Positions 52,866 to 61,753 of a stretch of DNA of 64,000 nucleotides are shown here, piece after piece; within the stretch, counting starts at the first letter, position 1, and the number at the start of each line of letters is the position of its first letter. The DNA is from Collimonas sp. OK607 (GTDB lineage: Bacteria; Pseudomonadota; Gammaproteobacteria; Burkholderiales; Burkholderiaceae_D). The stretch spans positions 1 to 64,000 of the forward strand of contig NZ_FOKF01000006.1 of assembly GCF_900111995.1 (NCBI RefSeq). Direction: 5' to 3'. The notes beneath the pieces were generated by a model, which was given only the letters and a program-made list of their open reading frames with translations, was not told the origin of the DNA and searched no databases. Both the position numbers and the translations under genes were made by a program.

Positions 52866-53843
52866 TTATTGTTCTCTAATCCACACGATTTCGCTGCTGG
52901 CGCGGTTGTTGGCGGTGCGCTGTATCAAGGATACGGTATTAAGTGCAGCGCGACCCATGCGAATTTTGCCGTACACCAAAAAAAAATTGCTGGAGGGTCC
53001 TATTTTTGCCGTTGGCGAAAATGTCTTCCCCAGCCGGTTTCCCATTACGGCCTGTACAGGGGTCGTATCGCGAAATGGCGCAGTACGCCGCATCTCTACC
53101 ACCGTATTGGCCTCGGGCAACGACAAGTTGTCGAAATAGGCGGCCAGTACTTCTGCTGATGCTGTATTCGCATTGATCGGGGTAGCAGCACCGGCCAAAG
53201 GCAGGATCACCACATAATCTTGTAATTTACGTACGATATCCGGCGTGAAGCCAGGTACCGACAGCAGATCGTTTACCTGCAGCATGGGCAACGTACCGCT
53301 GCCCGATTTTGCGGCAGTCTGCTGTCCGGCGGGCGCCGTGACGGGTTGACTGTCGGCGATGGCTTTTGCGGCAGCTGTAGCCAGGCCGATTGGCAGCTGT
53401 AAATAACCTAGCAGACGCTTGAAGTTTGCCACCTCATCCGGAACGGGGATGCCATTGAGACTCAGGTTATTCAGGTTATAGCGCGACTGGGCATCGATAA
53501 TGCTGCCGGAAAGAATGGCGTCACCGGCGGCGTCGGCAGATTGGCCATCTTCGGCATATTGATCCAGGCGCGTGTCGGCCAAGGGAGTGGCCCACGGTTG
53601 GCCCAGGTGGTCATAGTTGAACTGCCTGGCGTTGGCGCGCAAAATCATGCTGGCCCAATCCAGCGCGCCGCGCATGATCCAGTCTCTCTGCAAATGCAGG
53701 CGCTGATTCTCAATCGAGCGCACCTGCACTTGCTGTTGCCAAAACAAACTGGCGACGATGGTTATCGCCAATGTCGTCAGCAACAAGGCCGTCACCACCG
53801 CGACTCCGCGTTGCGCGCATCGCCTCTGCAACGGTTTGCTCAT
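52866..53843 (-). CDS. gspK: Type II secretion minor pseudopilin GspK
   Basis: A 325-residue minor pseudopilin. The prepilin-type start RGVAVVTALLLTTLAITIVASLF lacks a glutamate at position 5 of the mature helix, the known feature of GspK at the pseudopilus tip. The large globular domain holds the pseudopilin fold plus an alpha-rich insert (VIDAQSRYNLNNLSLNG, SQPVTAPAGQQTAAKSG, INANTASAEVLAAYF). The gene starts within the gspJ stop codon (ATGA overlap). Confidence 0.93.
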   Translation of the reverse strand: MSKPLQRRCAQRGVAVVTALLLTTLAITIVASLFWQQQVQVRSIENQRLHLQRDWIMRGALDWASMILRANARQFNYDHLGQPWATPLADTRLDQYAEDGQSADAAGDAILSGSIIDAQSRYNLNNLSLNGIPVPDEVANFKRLLGYLQLPIGLATAAAKAIADSQPVTAPAGQQTAAKSGSGTLPMLQVNDLLSVPGFTPDIVRKLQDYVVILPLAGAATPINANTASAEVLAAYFDNLSLPEANTVVEMRRTAPFRDTTPVQAVMGNRLGKTFSPTAKIGPSSNFFLVYGKIRMGRAALNTVSLIQRTANNRASSEIVWIREQ

Positions 53844-54505
53844 GACGCCCCCAGCAGGAAAGTCTTGACCATGGTGTTATCGTGGCCGCGCAGTTGCAAA
53901 GCGACTTGCAAACCGGTCCAATGGTTGGCGTTGGTGTTGACACTGCTGGTGTCCTGGTTGCCGGTATTGGCAGCGGCTGCAGGCCGCCAGCCCTGGCCAT
54001 CGCTGCCCCACAACTGCATCTGCATGCTGGCGATATCAGATTGCAACAGCACCGACTGGCTATTCGCGTTGTCATCAGCGGCATCGTCGAGGGCGCTCTG
54101 CCACATGGTATCGAGCACATTCAAGTCGCGCGTCGGCGCCGATTCCTGCCGCCTTAGCTGGCCGTTGCGCAAACGGTAATCGACTATCTGGACACGCGTC
54201 GGCTGCTGCTCGGCAAACACCAGCCGCACCATCAGCAAACGCCCCGGTGTAGCCAGCAGGGTGGGACGCGCCGACATCAGGCTGACGGGCGCGATGTGCG
54301 CACAATCGCTTTGCAGTTGCGCAAACGTCAATTGCATGCCACGCGTTTGTTCCATTTCATTAGTCAACGCGATGCGCGACCGTACAATGCCGTCAAGCCC
54401 GCGCCAGCCAAGTATCGCCACCATCGCCAGTATGGTGATGGCAATAATCATTTCGACCAGGGTAAAACCGGACGCGCCTTTTTTCAACATGCTGTTAACG
54501 CGCAT
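53840..54505 (-). CDS. gspJ: Type II secretion minor pseudopilin GspJ
   Basis: A 221-residue minor pseudopilin. The prepilin cleavage site and helix are GFTLVEMIIAITILAMVAILGWR, with glutamate at +5. A beta-rich domain follows. An AGGTGG site supports the ATG at 54505, although this overlaps the end of gspI by 11 bases; an in-frame ATG at 54490 lacks a site. With GspK and GspI it forms the tip complex of the pseudopilus. Confidence 0.93.
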   Translation of the reverse strand: MRVNSMLKKGASGFTLVEMIIAITILAMVAILGWRGLDGIVRSRIALTNEMEQTRGMQLTFAQLQSDCAHIAPVSLMSARPTLLATPGRLLMVRLVFAEQQPTRVQIVDYRLRNGQLRRQESAPTRDLNVLDTMWQSALDDAADDNANSQSVLLQSDIASMQMQLWGSDGQGWRPAAAANTGNQDTSSVNTNANHWTGLQVALQLRGHDNTMVKTFLLGAS

Positions 54506-54893
54506 TCGGCACCACCTGCGACAGGTTGACTATGCGTCGCTCCGAATTGGCGTTGTCAAATACCGATATCTCAACCCGCCGAAAGTAGGGGTTAGGCGTA
54601 CCGGATACATGCTCTTCGCAATGCAATGGCAAGTCGCCTTGCGGGCAATCGAAGGAACGATTGCCGATCCCGGGCCATTCATGCCCGAGACGGATTTGCG
54701 TCAACCTGTTTTCCGCCGACCAGGTCGCCATCATGGCGGCGCGCAAGCCGCTGCTGTTTTGCGTCAGGCTGCCGACCGCCCGCAAGCTGGCGCCCAGCGC
54801 AGTGCCGACAATGACCAGCGCCACCAGCACTTCCAGCAAGGTGAAACCTGCACTTGTACTATGGCGACGAGGAAGCACACGCAGGATAGGCAT
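54495..54893 (-). CDS. gspI: Type II secretion minor pseudopilin GspI
   Basis: A 132-residue minor pseudopilin with the cleavage motif AGFTLLEVLVALVIVGTALGAS at residues ~15-36 and a small globular domain (WSAENRLTQIRLGHEWPG, the family's conserved region). Its ATG follows the gspH stop directly (TAAATG), and its end overlaps gspJ. Length is as expected for GspI. Confidence 0.93.
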   Translation of the reverse strand: MPILRVLPRRHSTSAGFTLLEVLVALVIVGTALGASLRAVGSLTQNSSGLRAAMMATWSAENRLTQIRLGHEWPGIGNRSFDCPQGDLPLHCEEHVSGTPNPYFRRVEISVFDNANSERRIVNLSQVVPNAR

Positions 54894-55415
54894 TTATTCG
54901 ACCGAGAAATGACCGATGCCGTCGGCGCGAATGACGACGCTGTTGTCGCCGTTGGCCAAGGTAAGCGCAAATGGTTTGTCGACCGGCTCGCGGCCAAATG
55001 TAATGCGCAGCGTATTCGGTGCTGCAGTCTCGGTCGGTGCCGGATTCATGGAAAGCTGCATTGGCGACCGGTTGAAATCACGTTGCCGCAGCATGGCGTC
55101 CTGCGCCAAAGGCTGCCAGCCGTTTTCTTCACGCACCAGGAAACGGTAGCTATTGGCGTCGGCCTCGAAAGCAGTGGGACGATTGCGCAAGATGGCTTCC
55201 TCACGCGTCAATTGCAGCAGCAACGCAATCCGTTGTGCATCGTTCTGTATTACCTGGCGATCACTATGAAAAGCGTTGAGCGAGACGGCACCCAAGGTGA
55301 TGCCGGCAATGACGATCACTACCAGCAACTCCAGCAAGGTAAAACCATTGCGCGTAACGGTACCAACGGTAGCGCCTTTGAATCGGCGCAAATTGCGATG
55401 CGCCATTACAAACAT
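54894..55415 (-). CDS. gspH: Type II secretion minor pseudopilin GspH
   Basis: A 173-residue minor pseudopilin. The cleavage site and membrane helix are NGFTLLELLVVIVIAGITLGAVSL. The C-terminal domain holds LLQLTREEAILRNRPTAFEADANSYRFL, as in GspH. The ATG at 55415 shares one base with the gspG stop (TAATG) and has GGGA upstream; a slightly later ATG at 55406 is an alternative. It follows the major pseudopilin gene. Confidence 0.92.
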   Translation of the reverse strand: MFVMAHRNLRRFKGATVGTVTRNGFTLLELLVVIVIAGITLGAVSLNAFHSDRQVIQNDAQRIALLLQLTREEAILRNRPTAFEADANSYRFLVREENGWQPLAQDAMLRQRDFNRSPMQLSMNPAPTETAAPNTLRITFGREPVDKPFALTLANGDNSVVIRADGIGHFSVE

Positions 55416-55879
55416 TACAGATCCCACGAGCCGATGTCGGCGTCGTTGCCCTCACCACCCGGCTGACCATCGGCGCCATACGAGAATACGTCCACTTCGC
55501 CCTTGATGCCAGGCGACAGGAATTGATAAGGATTGCCCCAAGGATCTTTAGGCAGTTTGTCGATATAACCGCCGCTTTTCCAGCCATTGGCGGCCGGACC
55601 GCTGGTTGGTTTAGTGACCAGCGCCTGCAAACCTTGTTCGGTGGTCGGGTAACGCTGGTTGTCCAGCTTGTAGAGCTTGAGCGATTGCATCAAGGTGCCG
55701 ATGTCCTGGCGCGCGGCTTGAATCCGCGCATCGTCGGTACGCCCCATCAGCTTGGGTACTACCAAAGCAGCCAGAATCCCCATGATCACCACCACCACCA
55801 TGATTTCAATCAGTGTGAATCCGCGTTGCACCGCAAGCGTAGAGCGGCGTCGAACGGTAGGGAACATTGTGCTATGCAT
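55415..55879 (-). CDS. gspG: Type II secretion major pseudopilin GspG
   Basis: A 154-residue major pseudopilin building the secretion piston. The processing site is RGFTLIEIMVVVVIMGILAALVVPKLMGR, followed by the fully typical DIGTLMQSLKLYKLDNQRYPTTEQGLQALV, WGNPYQFLSPG and DVFSYGADGQPGGEGNDADIGSW, which forms the calcium site. The ATG at 55879 has AAGGAAAG upstream. It is the first gene of the run, so the operon promoter should lie in the 273 bases between it and gpsA. Confidence 0.97.
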   Translation of the reverse strand: MHSTMFPTVRRRSTLAVQRGFTLIEIMVVVVIMGILAALVVPKLMGRTDDARIQAARQDIGTLMQSLKLYKLDNQRYPTTEQGLQALVTKPTSGPAANGWKSGGYIDKLPKDPWGNPYQFLSPGIKGEVDVFSYGADGQPGGEGNDADIGSWDL

Positions 55880-56152
55880 TTCTTTCCTTATCAAAAAAAC
55901 CATGAGCATGTTTGGAAAGGGCGATTATATGCCGCATTCCTTGCTTACAAGCATGAGAAATACACAAAGTCACACTTAATTTTGTTTGACGCATCTATCC
56001 AGGTTTTGTCACTGGTTTGACACAAAGAAATGATACTACTTCAAACACGCGACGGCATTGCATCGTCGTGCTTAATTCGTAAAATAACTAGTCGTACAGC
56101 TAGTAATACAGCAAGTAAACACCAGATAAACAGCAGTGGCTTGTCTGACGAT
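55880..56152. other. Intergenic region containing the start of the gsp operon
   Basis: 273 bases between gpsA and gspG, both on the minus strand. It contains a short dyad (CGACG..CGTCG, about 56049-56067) and two CTAGT-type repeats near 56089-56103. I cannot assign a clear -35/-10 pair. No gene is visible. Confidence 0.4.
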
Positions 56153-57169
56153 TCAGGCCGCTTCTTCACGCGGATTGCGCGATAACAGCAGTTCCATCAC
56201 CGTCCGCAACGAATCGCCATCGAACAAGACCCCGGCCACCGCGTTAGTGATCGGCATCTCGACCCCGCACTCCTGCGCCAAGGCACGCACAGCAGCGGCA
56301 CAACGCACACCTTCGGCGACATGCCCAAGTTCGGTCACGATGGATGCCAGCGGTTTGCCTTGCGCCAGGCCTAGCCCTACCCTGCGATTGCGCGACAGAT
56401 CACCGGTACAGGTCAGAATCAAATCGCCAACGCCGGACAAACCCATGAAGGTTTCAGTGCGGCCGCCGAGAGCGACGCCAAGCCGTGTAATTTCTGCCAG
56501 GCCGCGGGTAATCAAGGCAGCCCGCGCATTCAAGCCAAGGCCAAGGCCGTCGGCGACGCCGGTGGCAATCGCCAGGATATTCTTGACCGCACCGCCGACT
56601 TCGACGCCGACCAGGTCGTCAGTGGAATAAACTCTGATATTGCCGCCGTGAACCGCCGCCACCACCTGCTCGCACAATCCCGCATGGACACTCGCCACCG
56701 ACAAGGCGCAAGGCAAGCCGCGCGCGACTTCCTGCGCAAAAGACGGACCGGACAGCGCCGCTGCCGGAATCGCATCGCCCAGCACCTGACGCACAATTTG
56801 ATGCGGCAGCAAACGGGTGCTTTCTTCAAAGCCCTTGCACAGCCAAACGATATTCGGGATAGGAAAAGCCTGCAACTGTTGTGCCAGTTCGCGCAAACCC
56901 GCAACTGACGAAGCGACGATCAGCAATGCTTCGCTCTGGCTCGCCTTGGCATCGGTAGTCACATGCGCGATTGCCTGCGCAAAATCGGCGCTGACAGTCA
57001 ACGTGTCCGGCAAGGTAAAACCGGGGAGATACGCGGCATTTTCGCGCTGTGCGGCTGCCGCAGCCATGGTGTCCGGGTTACGTCCCCATAGCAGCACATT
57101 GTGGCGCTGGGCCAATGCAATCGCCAGCGCGGTACCCCAGGCGCCGGCTCCGAGTACGGTAATGCTCAT
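56153..57169 (-). CDS. gpsA: NAD(P)H-dependent glycerol-3-phosphate dehydrogenase
   Basis: A 338-residue enzyme that makes sn-glycerol 3-phosphate for phospholipids. The N-terminal Rossmann motif [18 protein letters not shown], then [32 protein letters not shown] and the catalytic [21 protein letters not shown] with the lysine are all present. I chose the ATG at 57169, directly before the Rossmann strand; in-frame starts at 57181 and 57208 exist, none with a strong ribosome site. It stands downstream of secB and grxC on the same strand. Confidence 0.95.
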   Translation of the reverse strand: MSITVLGAGAWGTALAIALAQRHNVLLWGRNPDTMAAAAAQRENAAYLPGFTLPDTLTVSADFAQAIAHVTTDAKASQSEALLIVASSVAGLRELAQQLQAFPIPNIVWLCKGFEESTRLLPHQIVRQVLGDAIPAAALSGPSFAQEVARGLPCALSVASVHAGLCEQVVAAVHGGNIRVYSTDDLVGVEVGGAVKNILAIATGVADGLGLGLNARAALITRGLAEITRLGVALGGRTETFMGLSGVGDLILTCTGDLSRNRRVGLGLAQGKPLASIVTELGHVAEGVRCAAAVRALAQECGVEMPITNAVAGVLFDGDSLRTVMELLLSRNPREEAA

Positions 57170-57276
57170 GGGTGAATGCATGGATGGGATGGTGGATTCA
57201 GGAGGCACGGGCGGCTACCAAACGTGTGGAAAACGAGTAAAAAAAAATCGGCGAGACACAAAACCTGGTCACCCCC

Positions 57277-57735
57277 TTAGTCGCCCCATACTTCAGTCGC
57301 CTTCACATAGCCGGTCTGGCCATCGCGATGACGTACCTTGGCCCAGCCGGACGCCACCGGATCAACCAATTCCAGCAACACACCCTTGTCGGCAGTAAAT
57401 GCGACGGCTGCTGCATCGTCCGGATTAGCCCGGATCTTGGCGTTGGCGACGCTGACTTGCAGATTACGCTTGGCGACCAGCCCTTTGGACTGCAGCCACG
57501 ACAAATCACCGCTGGCGTCACGCACCTTGGTCCATTCGCCGTAAGTCAACACTACTTCGACCGGCATGCCACGCGGGGCAACTGCTACCCGCCGGCCTTT
57601 TTCAGATGGCGCATCGTATAGCACCACCGGCGCCGCACCGACCGACTTGAAGTCAAGTGCATGGGCAGAACCGGCGACACCGAGCAAGCTTGCCAGCAAC
57701 AAAGCGGTAGAGCCCGCTACGCGTGCAAAATTCAT
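57277..57735 (-). CDS. Exported SH3-domain protein
   Basis: A 152-residue protein with a signal peptide (LLLASLLGVAGSAHALDF) and two bacterial SH3-like repeats. The first spans about residues 31-80 (VVLYDAPSEKGRRVAVAPRGMPVEVVLTYGEWTKVRD), the second 92-150 (VANAKIRANPDDAAAVAF, GWAKVRHRDGQTGYVKATEVWG). Such domains bind peptides or cell wall; a partner is not evident. It sits between secB and gpsA in the same orientation, an arrangement I know from Burkholderiales. Confidence 0.85.
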   Translation of the reverse strand: MNFARVAGSTALLLASLLGVAGSAHALDFKSVGAAPVVLYDAPSEKGRRVAVAPRGMPVEVVLTYGEWTKVRDASGDLSWLQSKGLVAKRNLQVSVANAKIRANPDDAAAVAFTADKGVLLELVDPVASGWAKVRHRDGQTGYVKATEVWGD

Positions 57736-57855
57736 CTATTGCTCTCCAGTTGCGGTAAAACGTCCAGGGTGGGCAGCGCCGCTCATGCCCGCCGCCATTT
57801 ATTTGACGCCAGGCAAGGCAAAACACCGTCGATCCACCCTGCTTGCTGTGCGAAA

Positions 57856-58365
57856 TTAATTAATCGCTGTAGTACCGTCAACCGCGATGCTATCGCCACT
57901 GCCCTTTTGCGCTTGCTCGGCCAGTGCTTGCAGACGTTGTTGGTAGAACACTTCAAAGTTGATTTCGGCCAGGTGAATCGGCGGGAAACCAGCACGAGTG
58001 ATAGCGTCTGCCAGATTGGCGCGCAGATAAGGATAAACGATGTTCGGGCAGCCGATGCCGAGCAATGGATCCAGTTGTTCGGTCGGGATGTTGCGCAACT
58101 CGAAAATACCGGCTTGCTTGCCTTCAACCAGGAACGCTACCTTGTCTTTCACCTTGGCAGTGACGGTAACCGTAACGGTCGACTCGAAAATGCCTTCAGC
58201 CAGCGCTTCAGCGCCGACATCTACCGCTACTTCGATTTGCGGAGCATCTTGCTCGAGGAAAATGGCCGGCGAATTCGGTTGCTCAAGCGACAAATCTTTC
58301 AGGTAAACGCGTTGAATCTGGAACACCGGTTGTGGTTGTTCAACTTGTTGATTCTCTTCAGCCAT
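57856..58365 (-). CDS. secB: Protein-export chaperone SecB
   Basis: A 169-residue cytosolic chaperone that keeps preproteins unfolded and delivers them to SecA. The family regions are visible: [22 protein letters not shown] near the start, [72 protein letters not shown] and the end with [13 protein letters not shown]. Length is close to E. coli SecB. Its order with grxC and a rhodanese gene upstream and gpsA downstream matches the standard secB neighbourhood. Confidence 0.97.
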   Translation of the reverse strand: MAEENQQVEQPQPVFQIQRVYLKDLSLEQPNSPAIFLEQDAPQIEVAVDVGAEALAEGIFESTVTVTVTAKVKDKVAFLVEGKQAGIFELRNIPTEQLDPLLGIGCPNIVYPYLRANLADAITRAGFPPIHLAEINFEVFYQQRLQALAEQAQKGSGDSIAVDGTTAIN

Positions 58366-58545
58366 GACACTCTTTCAGTTAATTTAAATTAGCCAGATAA
58401 CAAACACTGCCATCTGGCCGGTTCTTAAAGTCGCTAGGACAGTCTGCAACAATACCTGAATCGCCGGCAAATTGACGAAAATCCGTTGCCGAGAATTAGT
58501 TGCTGAAATCCGGCGGCCGAAAATCAGACGTTTTTCAGATGCTTA

Positions 58546-58809
58546 TCAGACGCTTCTTAGCAGGGGCTCAAGCTTGCCATCACGATCGAGCGCATGCAAG
58601 TCGTCAAAGCCGCCGACATGGGTTTCGCCGATATAAATTTGCGGCACCGTGCGGCGTCCGGTCTTTTGCATCATCGTGTCGCGCTGTGCCGGATCGAGAT
58701 CAATCCGGATTTTTTCGATATTTTCCACGCCTTTTGCCCTCAGCAATTGCTCGGCGCGAATGCAATACGGGCACACTGCGGTGCTATACATTACTACTTG
58801 GGCAGTCAT
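58546..58809 (-). CDS. grxC: Glutaredoxin 3
   Basis: An 87-residue dithiol glutaredoxin. The CPYC active site is in VCPYCIRAEQLL (residues ~13-17), followed by the glutathione-binding TVPQIYIGETHVGGFDDL. AAGGAA lies upstream of the ATG. It reduces disulfides with glutathione in the cytoplasm. It lies between the rhodanese gene (57-base gap) and secB on the same strand. Confidence 0.96.
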   Translation of the reverse strand: MTAQVVMYSTAVCPYCIRAEQLLRAKGVENIEKIRIDLDPAQRDTMMQKTGRRTVPQIYIGETHVGGFDDLHALDRDGKLEPLLRSV

Positions 58810-58866
58810 GATTGTTCCTTGTACTTTCCTTCTGCTGGCCGGATCCTGCGATGGATCCCGGCTGCA

Positions 58867-59268
58867 TTATTTGACGGTAGGCAAACCCTGAGTCTGCCAG
58901 GCGGCGATACCGCCTTCCAGGTTATAGGCCTGGGTGAAACCGGCCTGCGCCAGTTGCGCAACGGCCTTGGCCGACTGGTTGCCGGTCTGGCACACTACCA
59001 ACACGTTCTTTGCTTTAAACTTGTCCAGTTCAGCAATGCGTTGCGGCAAGTCTTTCAAGGGAATATTTTTGGCATCGATCAGGTGAGCTGCGGCGAAAGC
59101 AACGCTGTCACGGACATCCAGCACCAGCGTTTTACCCTGGTTGATCAGCTGGGTAGCCTGCAAGGTGGAGACCCGGTTACCGCGTTTTTGCAACAAAGGC
59201 AGCAACAGCGCGCCACCTGACAAAATTGCTACTGCAAGCAGAAAAATGTTATCAATCAAGAATTTCAC
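58867..59268 (-). CDS. Membrane-anchored rhodanese-like protein
   Basis: A 133-residue protein with a GTG start. An N-terminal membrane segment (IDNIFLLAVAILSGGALLLPLL) precedes a rhodanese domain (~residues 35-130) with VLDVRDSVAFAAAHLIDAKNIPL and the active-site cysteine in VLVVCQTGNQSAKAVAQL. The domain ends in YNLEGGIAAWQTQGLPTV. This resembles YibN, which also lies beside grxC and secB in E. coli. Sulfur-transfer partners are unknown. It is divergent from gpmA across about 206 bases. Confidence 0.9.
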   Translation of the reverse strand: MKFLIDNIFLLAVAILSGGALLLPLLQKRGNRVSTLQATQLINQGKTLVLDVRDSVAFAAAHLIDAKNIPLKDLPQRIAELDKFKAKNVLVVCQTGNQSAKAVAQLAQAGFTQAYNLEGGIAAWQTQGLPTVK

Positions 59269-59474
59269 AGTGATCCAATGGTATTAGTTAATCCCGCCAT
59301 TATAAAATAGAAGCTGAGGCGCCATTCAATTCGTATCAGGTCCCGGTTTAAAAACCTTAAAGCCTTTGCGCTCCGCGCTTGCTTTATATACACAGTCGCC
59401 TACATGGGGCGCCCTTAGTTGAATTCCAATGGCGGACAACAGATTTCTTACTCTTAGCAAATAGCAAATATACC

Positions 59475-60221
59475 ATGTACAAAATCGTACTTATGCGCCA
59501 CGGCGAATCCACCTGGAACCTGGCAAACCGCTTCACCGGCTGGGTCGATGTCGACCTGACCGAAAAAGGCGTGGCCGAAGCCCGTCAGGCCGGCCAGCTC
59601 CTGCAACAAGCCGGCTTCACTTTCGACCTGGCTTACACTTCCGTATTGAAGCGCGCCATCCGTACCCTGTGGGGCACGCTCGACGAAATGGACCTGATGT
59701 GGCTGCCGGTCCGGCACCACTGGCGTCTCAACGAACGTCACTATGGCGCGCTGCAAGGCTTGAACAAGGCGGAAACGGCTGCCAAATACGGCGACGAACA
59801 GGTCATGGTGTGGCGTCGCAGCTACGACACGCCGCCGATGCCGCTGGATGCAGACGATCCGCGCACTTCCTATAACGATCCGCGCTATGCCGGCTTGAAG
59901 CGCGAAGAAATCCCGCTGACCGAATGCCTGAAAGATACGGTAGCGCGTGTGTTGCCATTTTGGAATGATGAAATCGCCCCGGCCATCCGTAGCGGCAAGC
60001 GCATCATCATCTCGGCCCACGGCAATAGCTTGCGCGCCCTGATCAAAATGCTGGACGGCATCAGCGACCAGGATATCGTCGGCCTCAACATTCCCAATGG
60101 CCAGCCGCTGGTCTACGAACTGGACGCCGATCTGAAGCCGATCAAGAGCTACTACCTTGGCGACCAGGCAGCGATAGCAGCGGCAATGAACGCCGTCGCC
60201 AGCCAGGGGAAAGCGAAATAA
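59475..60221 (+). CDS. gpmA: 2,3-bisphosphoglycerate-dependent phosphoglycerate mutase
   Basis: A 248-residue glycolytic enzyme interconverting 3- and 2-phosphoglycerate. The catalytic histidine motif is [18 protein letters not shown] (residues ~7-25). [20 protein letters not shown] and the second catalytic histidine ([16 protein letters not shown]) complete the active site. The ATG at 59475 is chosen from a longer open frame starting at 59379. It heads a plus-strand run with envC, ctpA and moeB, a gene order typical of Burkholderiales. Confidence 0.97.
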   Translation: MYKIVLMRHGESTWNLANRFTGWVDVDLTEKGVAEARQAGQLLQQAGFTFDLAYTSVLKRAIRTLWGTLDEMDLMWLPVRHHWRLNERHYGALQGLNKAETAAKYGDEQVMVWRRSYDTPPMPLDADDPRTSYNDPRYAGLKREEIPLTECLKDTVARVLPFWNDEIAPAIRSGKRIIISAHGNSLRALIKMLDGISDQDIVGLNIPNGQPLVYELDADLKPIKSYYLGDQAAIAAAMNAVASQGKAK

Positions 60222-60304
60222 ATATCTCGCTGGGTAGGCTCCTGAAGCTCCTGACCTGTAGTAAATCCAGTCACGCCATTGGCCAAGCGCCATCAGCGTG
60301 GCTG

Positions 60305-61750
60305 TTGGCGCTGGCGCTTTTGCTGGCAGCAGCACTGCCGGCTGGCGCCAATGCCGCCCCCAAAATCACTGAGCGCAGCAAGCAAAAGCAAGCGGCAGAA
60401 GCGCAGCGTGCCGACCTGCGCCAAAAACTGGACAACCTCAAGCGCGACATCAGCCAGACGGAAACCGAGAAAGACAACGCCAGCGACGCCCTGGCAGACT
60501 CCGAAGCAGCAGTTTCCAAGGCCACCCGCTCTTTGCGCGATCTCGGCACAGAACAACAGCAAACCGAAGCCAGGCTGGCCAAGCTGGCGAAGCAGCACGA
60601 TGATTTGAGCAAAACCGTGGCTTTGCAGCAAACACAGCTAGCCAACTTGCTGCGCCAGCAATATGTTGCCGGCAATGAAGACCGCATCAAGCTGCTTCTG
60701 TCGGGCGATAACCCGAATCGCATTAATCGCGATCTGCAATACATGGGTTACGTATCGCAGGCGCAAGTCAAGCTGCTGGAGGCGCTACGCGCCAATCTGG
60801 CTGCTGTGGAAGCCAATCAGACCGAAGCCCAGGATGCCAAGGATGACCTGGACGAAATTGCCCAGGAGCAGCGCGATCAAAAGAATCTGCTGGAAAAAGA
60901 AAAGGCCAAGCGCGCTACCCTGCTGACCCAGCTTTCCAGCAAGCTGGTTAGCCAGCGCAAAGAAGCCGGCAATATCCAACGCGACGATCAACGCTTGTCA
61001 GGTCTGGTCGACAAGCTGGCGCAACTGATCGAAAACCAAAAGAAAGCCGATGCTGCAGCGGCGGCGGCCCGTGAGAAACTACGTCAGCAACAGCTGGCGC
61101 AAGCTGCAGCCAAGGCCCAGGCAGCGCTTGAACGCCAGCGCCAGCTTGAACAACAGCGCCAGCTTGCCAACCAGGCCAGGAAACCGCCTGCCACCGATAA
61201 CCAGGCCCCGCCTGGCCAGGCGGGGCCGAAGGTACCTAACCCGGATGCGATCGACGACGATCAGCCGCCGCCGGTAGCAGCAACGCCGCCCCCGGCACCA
61301 ACGCCACTGGCCCGCAACGAGCTGACCCCCGAAGCCGATAGCGCCTACGGCAAGCCGTTCGACTCCCTGCGCGGCCAGCTCAGGCTACCGGTGCGCGGCG
61401 ACGTCATGGCACGCTTTGGCAGCAAGCGCGGCGACGGCCCGAGCTGGAAAGGTTTGTTTATCCGCACTCCGGAAGGTAGCGAAGTGAAGGCAGTTGCCGC
61501 TGGCCGGGTTGTCTTCGCCGACTGGCTACGCGGCTTCGGCAACCTGATCATTGTCGACCACGGCAATCAGTACATGACAATTTACGGTAATAATCAGGCA
61601 TTATTGAAGCGTCCCGGAGATGCGGTCAAAACCGGCGACGTGATTGCCAGTGCCGGCAACAGCGGCGGTAATGAGCAATCAGGTTTATACTTTGAAATTC
61701 GGCATCAAGGCCGTGCGTTTGACCCACTCGGATGGGTAACTACTAGGTGA
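60305..61750 (+). CDS. envC: Murein hydrolase activator EnvC
   Basis: About 481 residues. A Sec signal ends near GANAAPK. Residues ~25-260 are a long coiled coil (RADLRQKLDNLKRDISQTETEKD ...), followed by a Pro/Ala-rich linker and a C-terminal LytM/M23 domain (~365-480, WKGLFIRTPEGSEVKAVAAGRVVFADWLRGFGNLIIVDHGN). The zinc-site HxH is replaced by LYFEIRH, so the domain is non-catalytic, like E. coli EnvC, which activates amidases for daughter-cell separation. The start is uncertain: a TTG at 60305 gives a signal peptide with no basic N-region; upstream CTG codons extend it. Confidence 0.9.
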   Translation: MALALLLAAALPAGANAAPKITERSKQKQAAEAQRADLRQKLDNLKRDISQTETEKDNASDALADSEAAVSKATRSLRDLGTEQQQTEARLAKLAKQHDDLSKTVALQQTQLANLLRQQYVAGNEDRIKLLLSGDNPNRINRDLQYMGYVSQAQVKLLEALRANLAAVEANQTEAQDAKDDLDEIAQEQRDQKNLLEKEKAKRATLLTQLSSKLVSQRKEAGNIQRDDQRLSGLVDKLAQLIENQKKADAAAAAAREKLRQQQLAQAAAKAQAALERQRQLEQQRQLANQARKPPATDNQAPPGQAGPKVPNPDAIDDDQPPPVAATPPPAPTPLARNELTPEADSAYGKPFDSLRGQLRLPVRGDVMARFGSKRGDGPSWKGLFIRTPEGSEVKAVAAGRVVFADWLRGFGNLIIVDHGNQYMTIYGNNQALLKRPGDAVKTGDVIASAGNSGGNEQSGLYFEIRHQGRAFDPLGWVTTR

Positions 61751-61753
61751 AAC

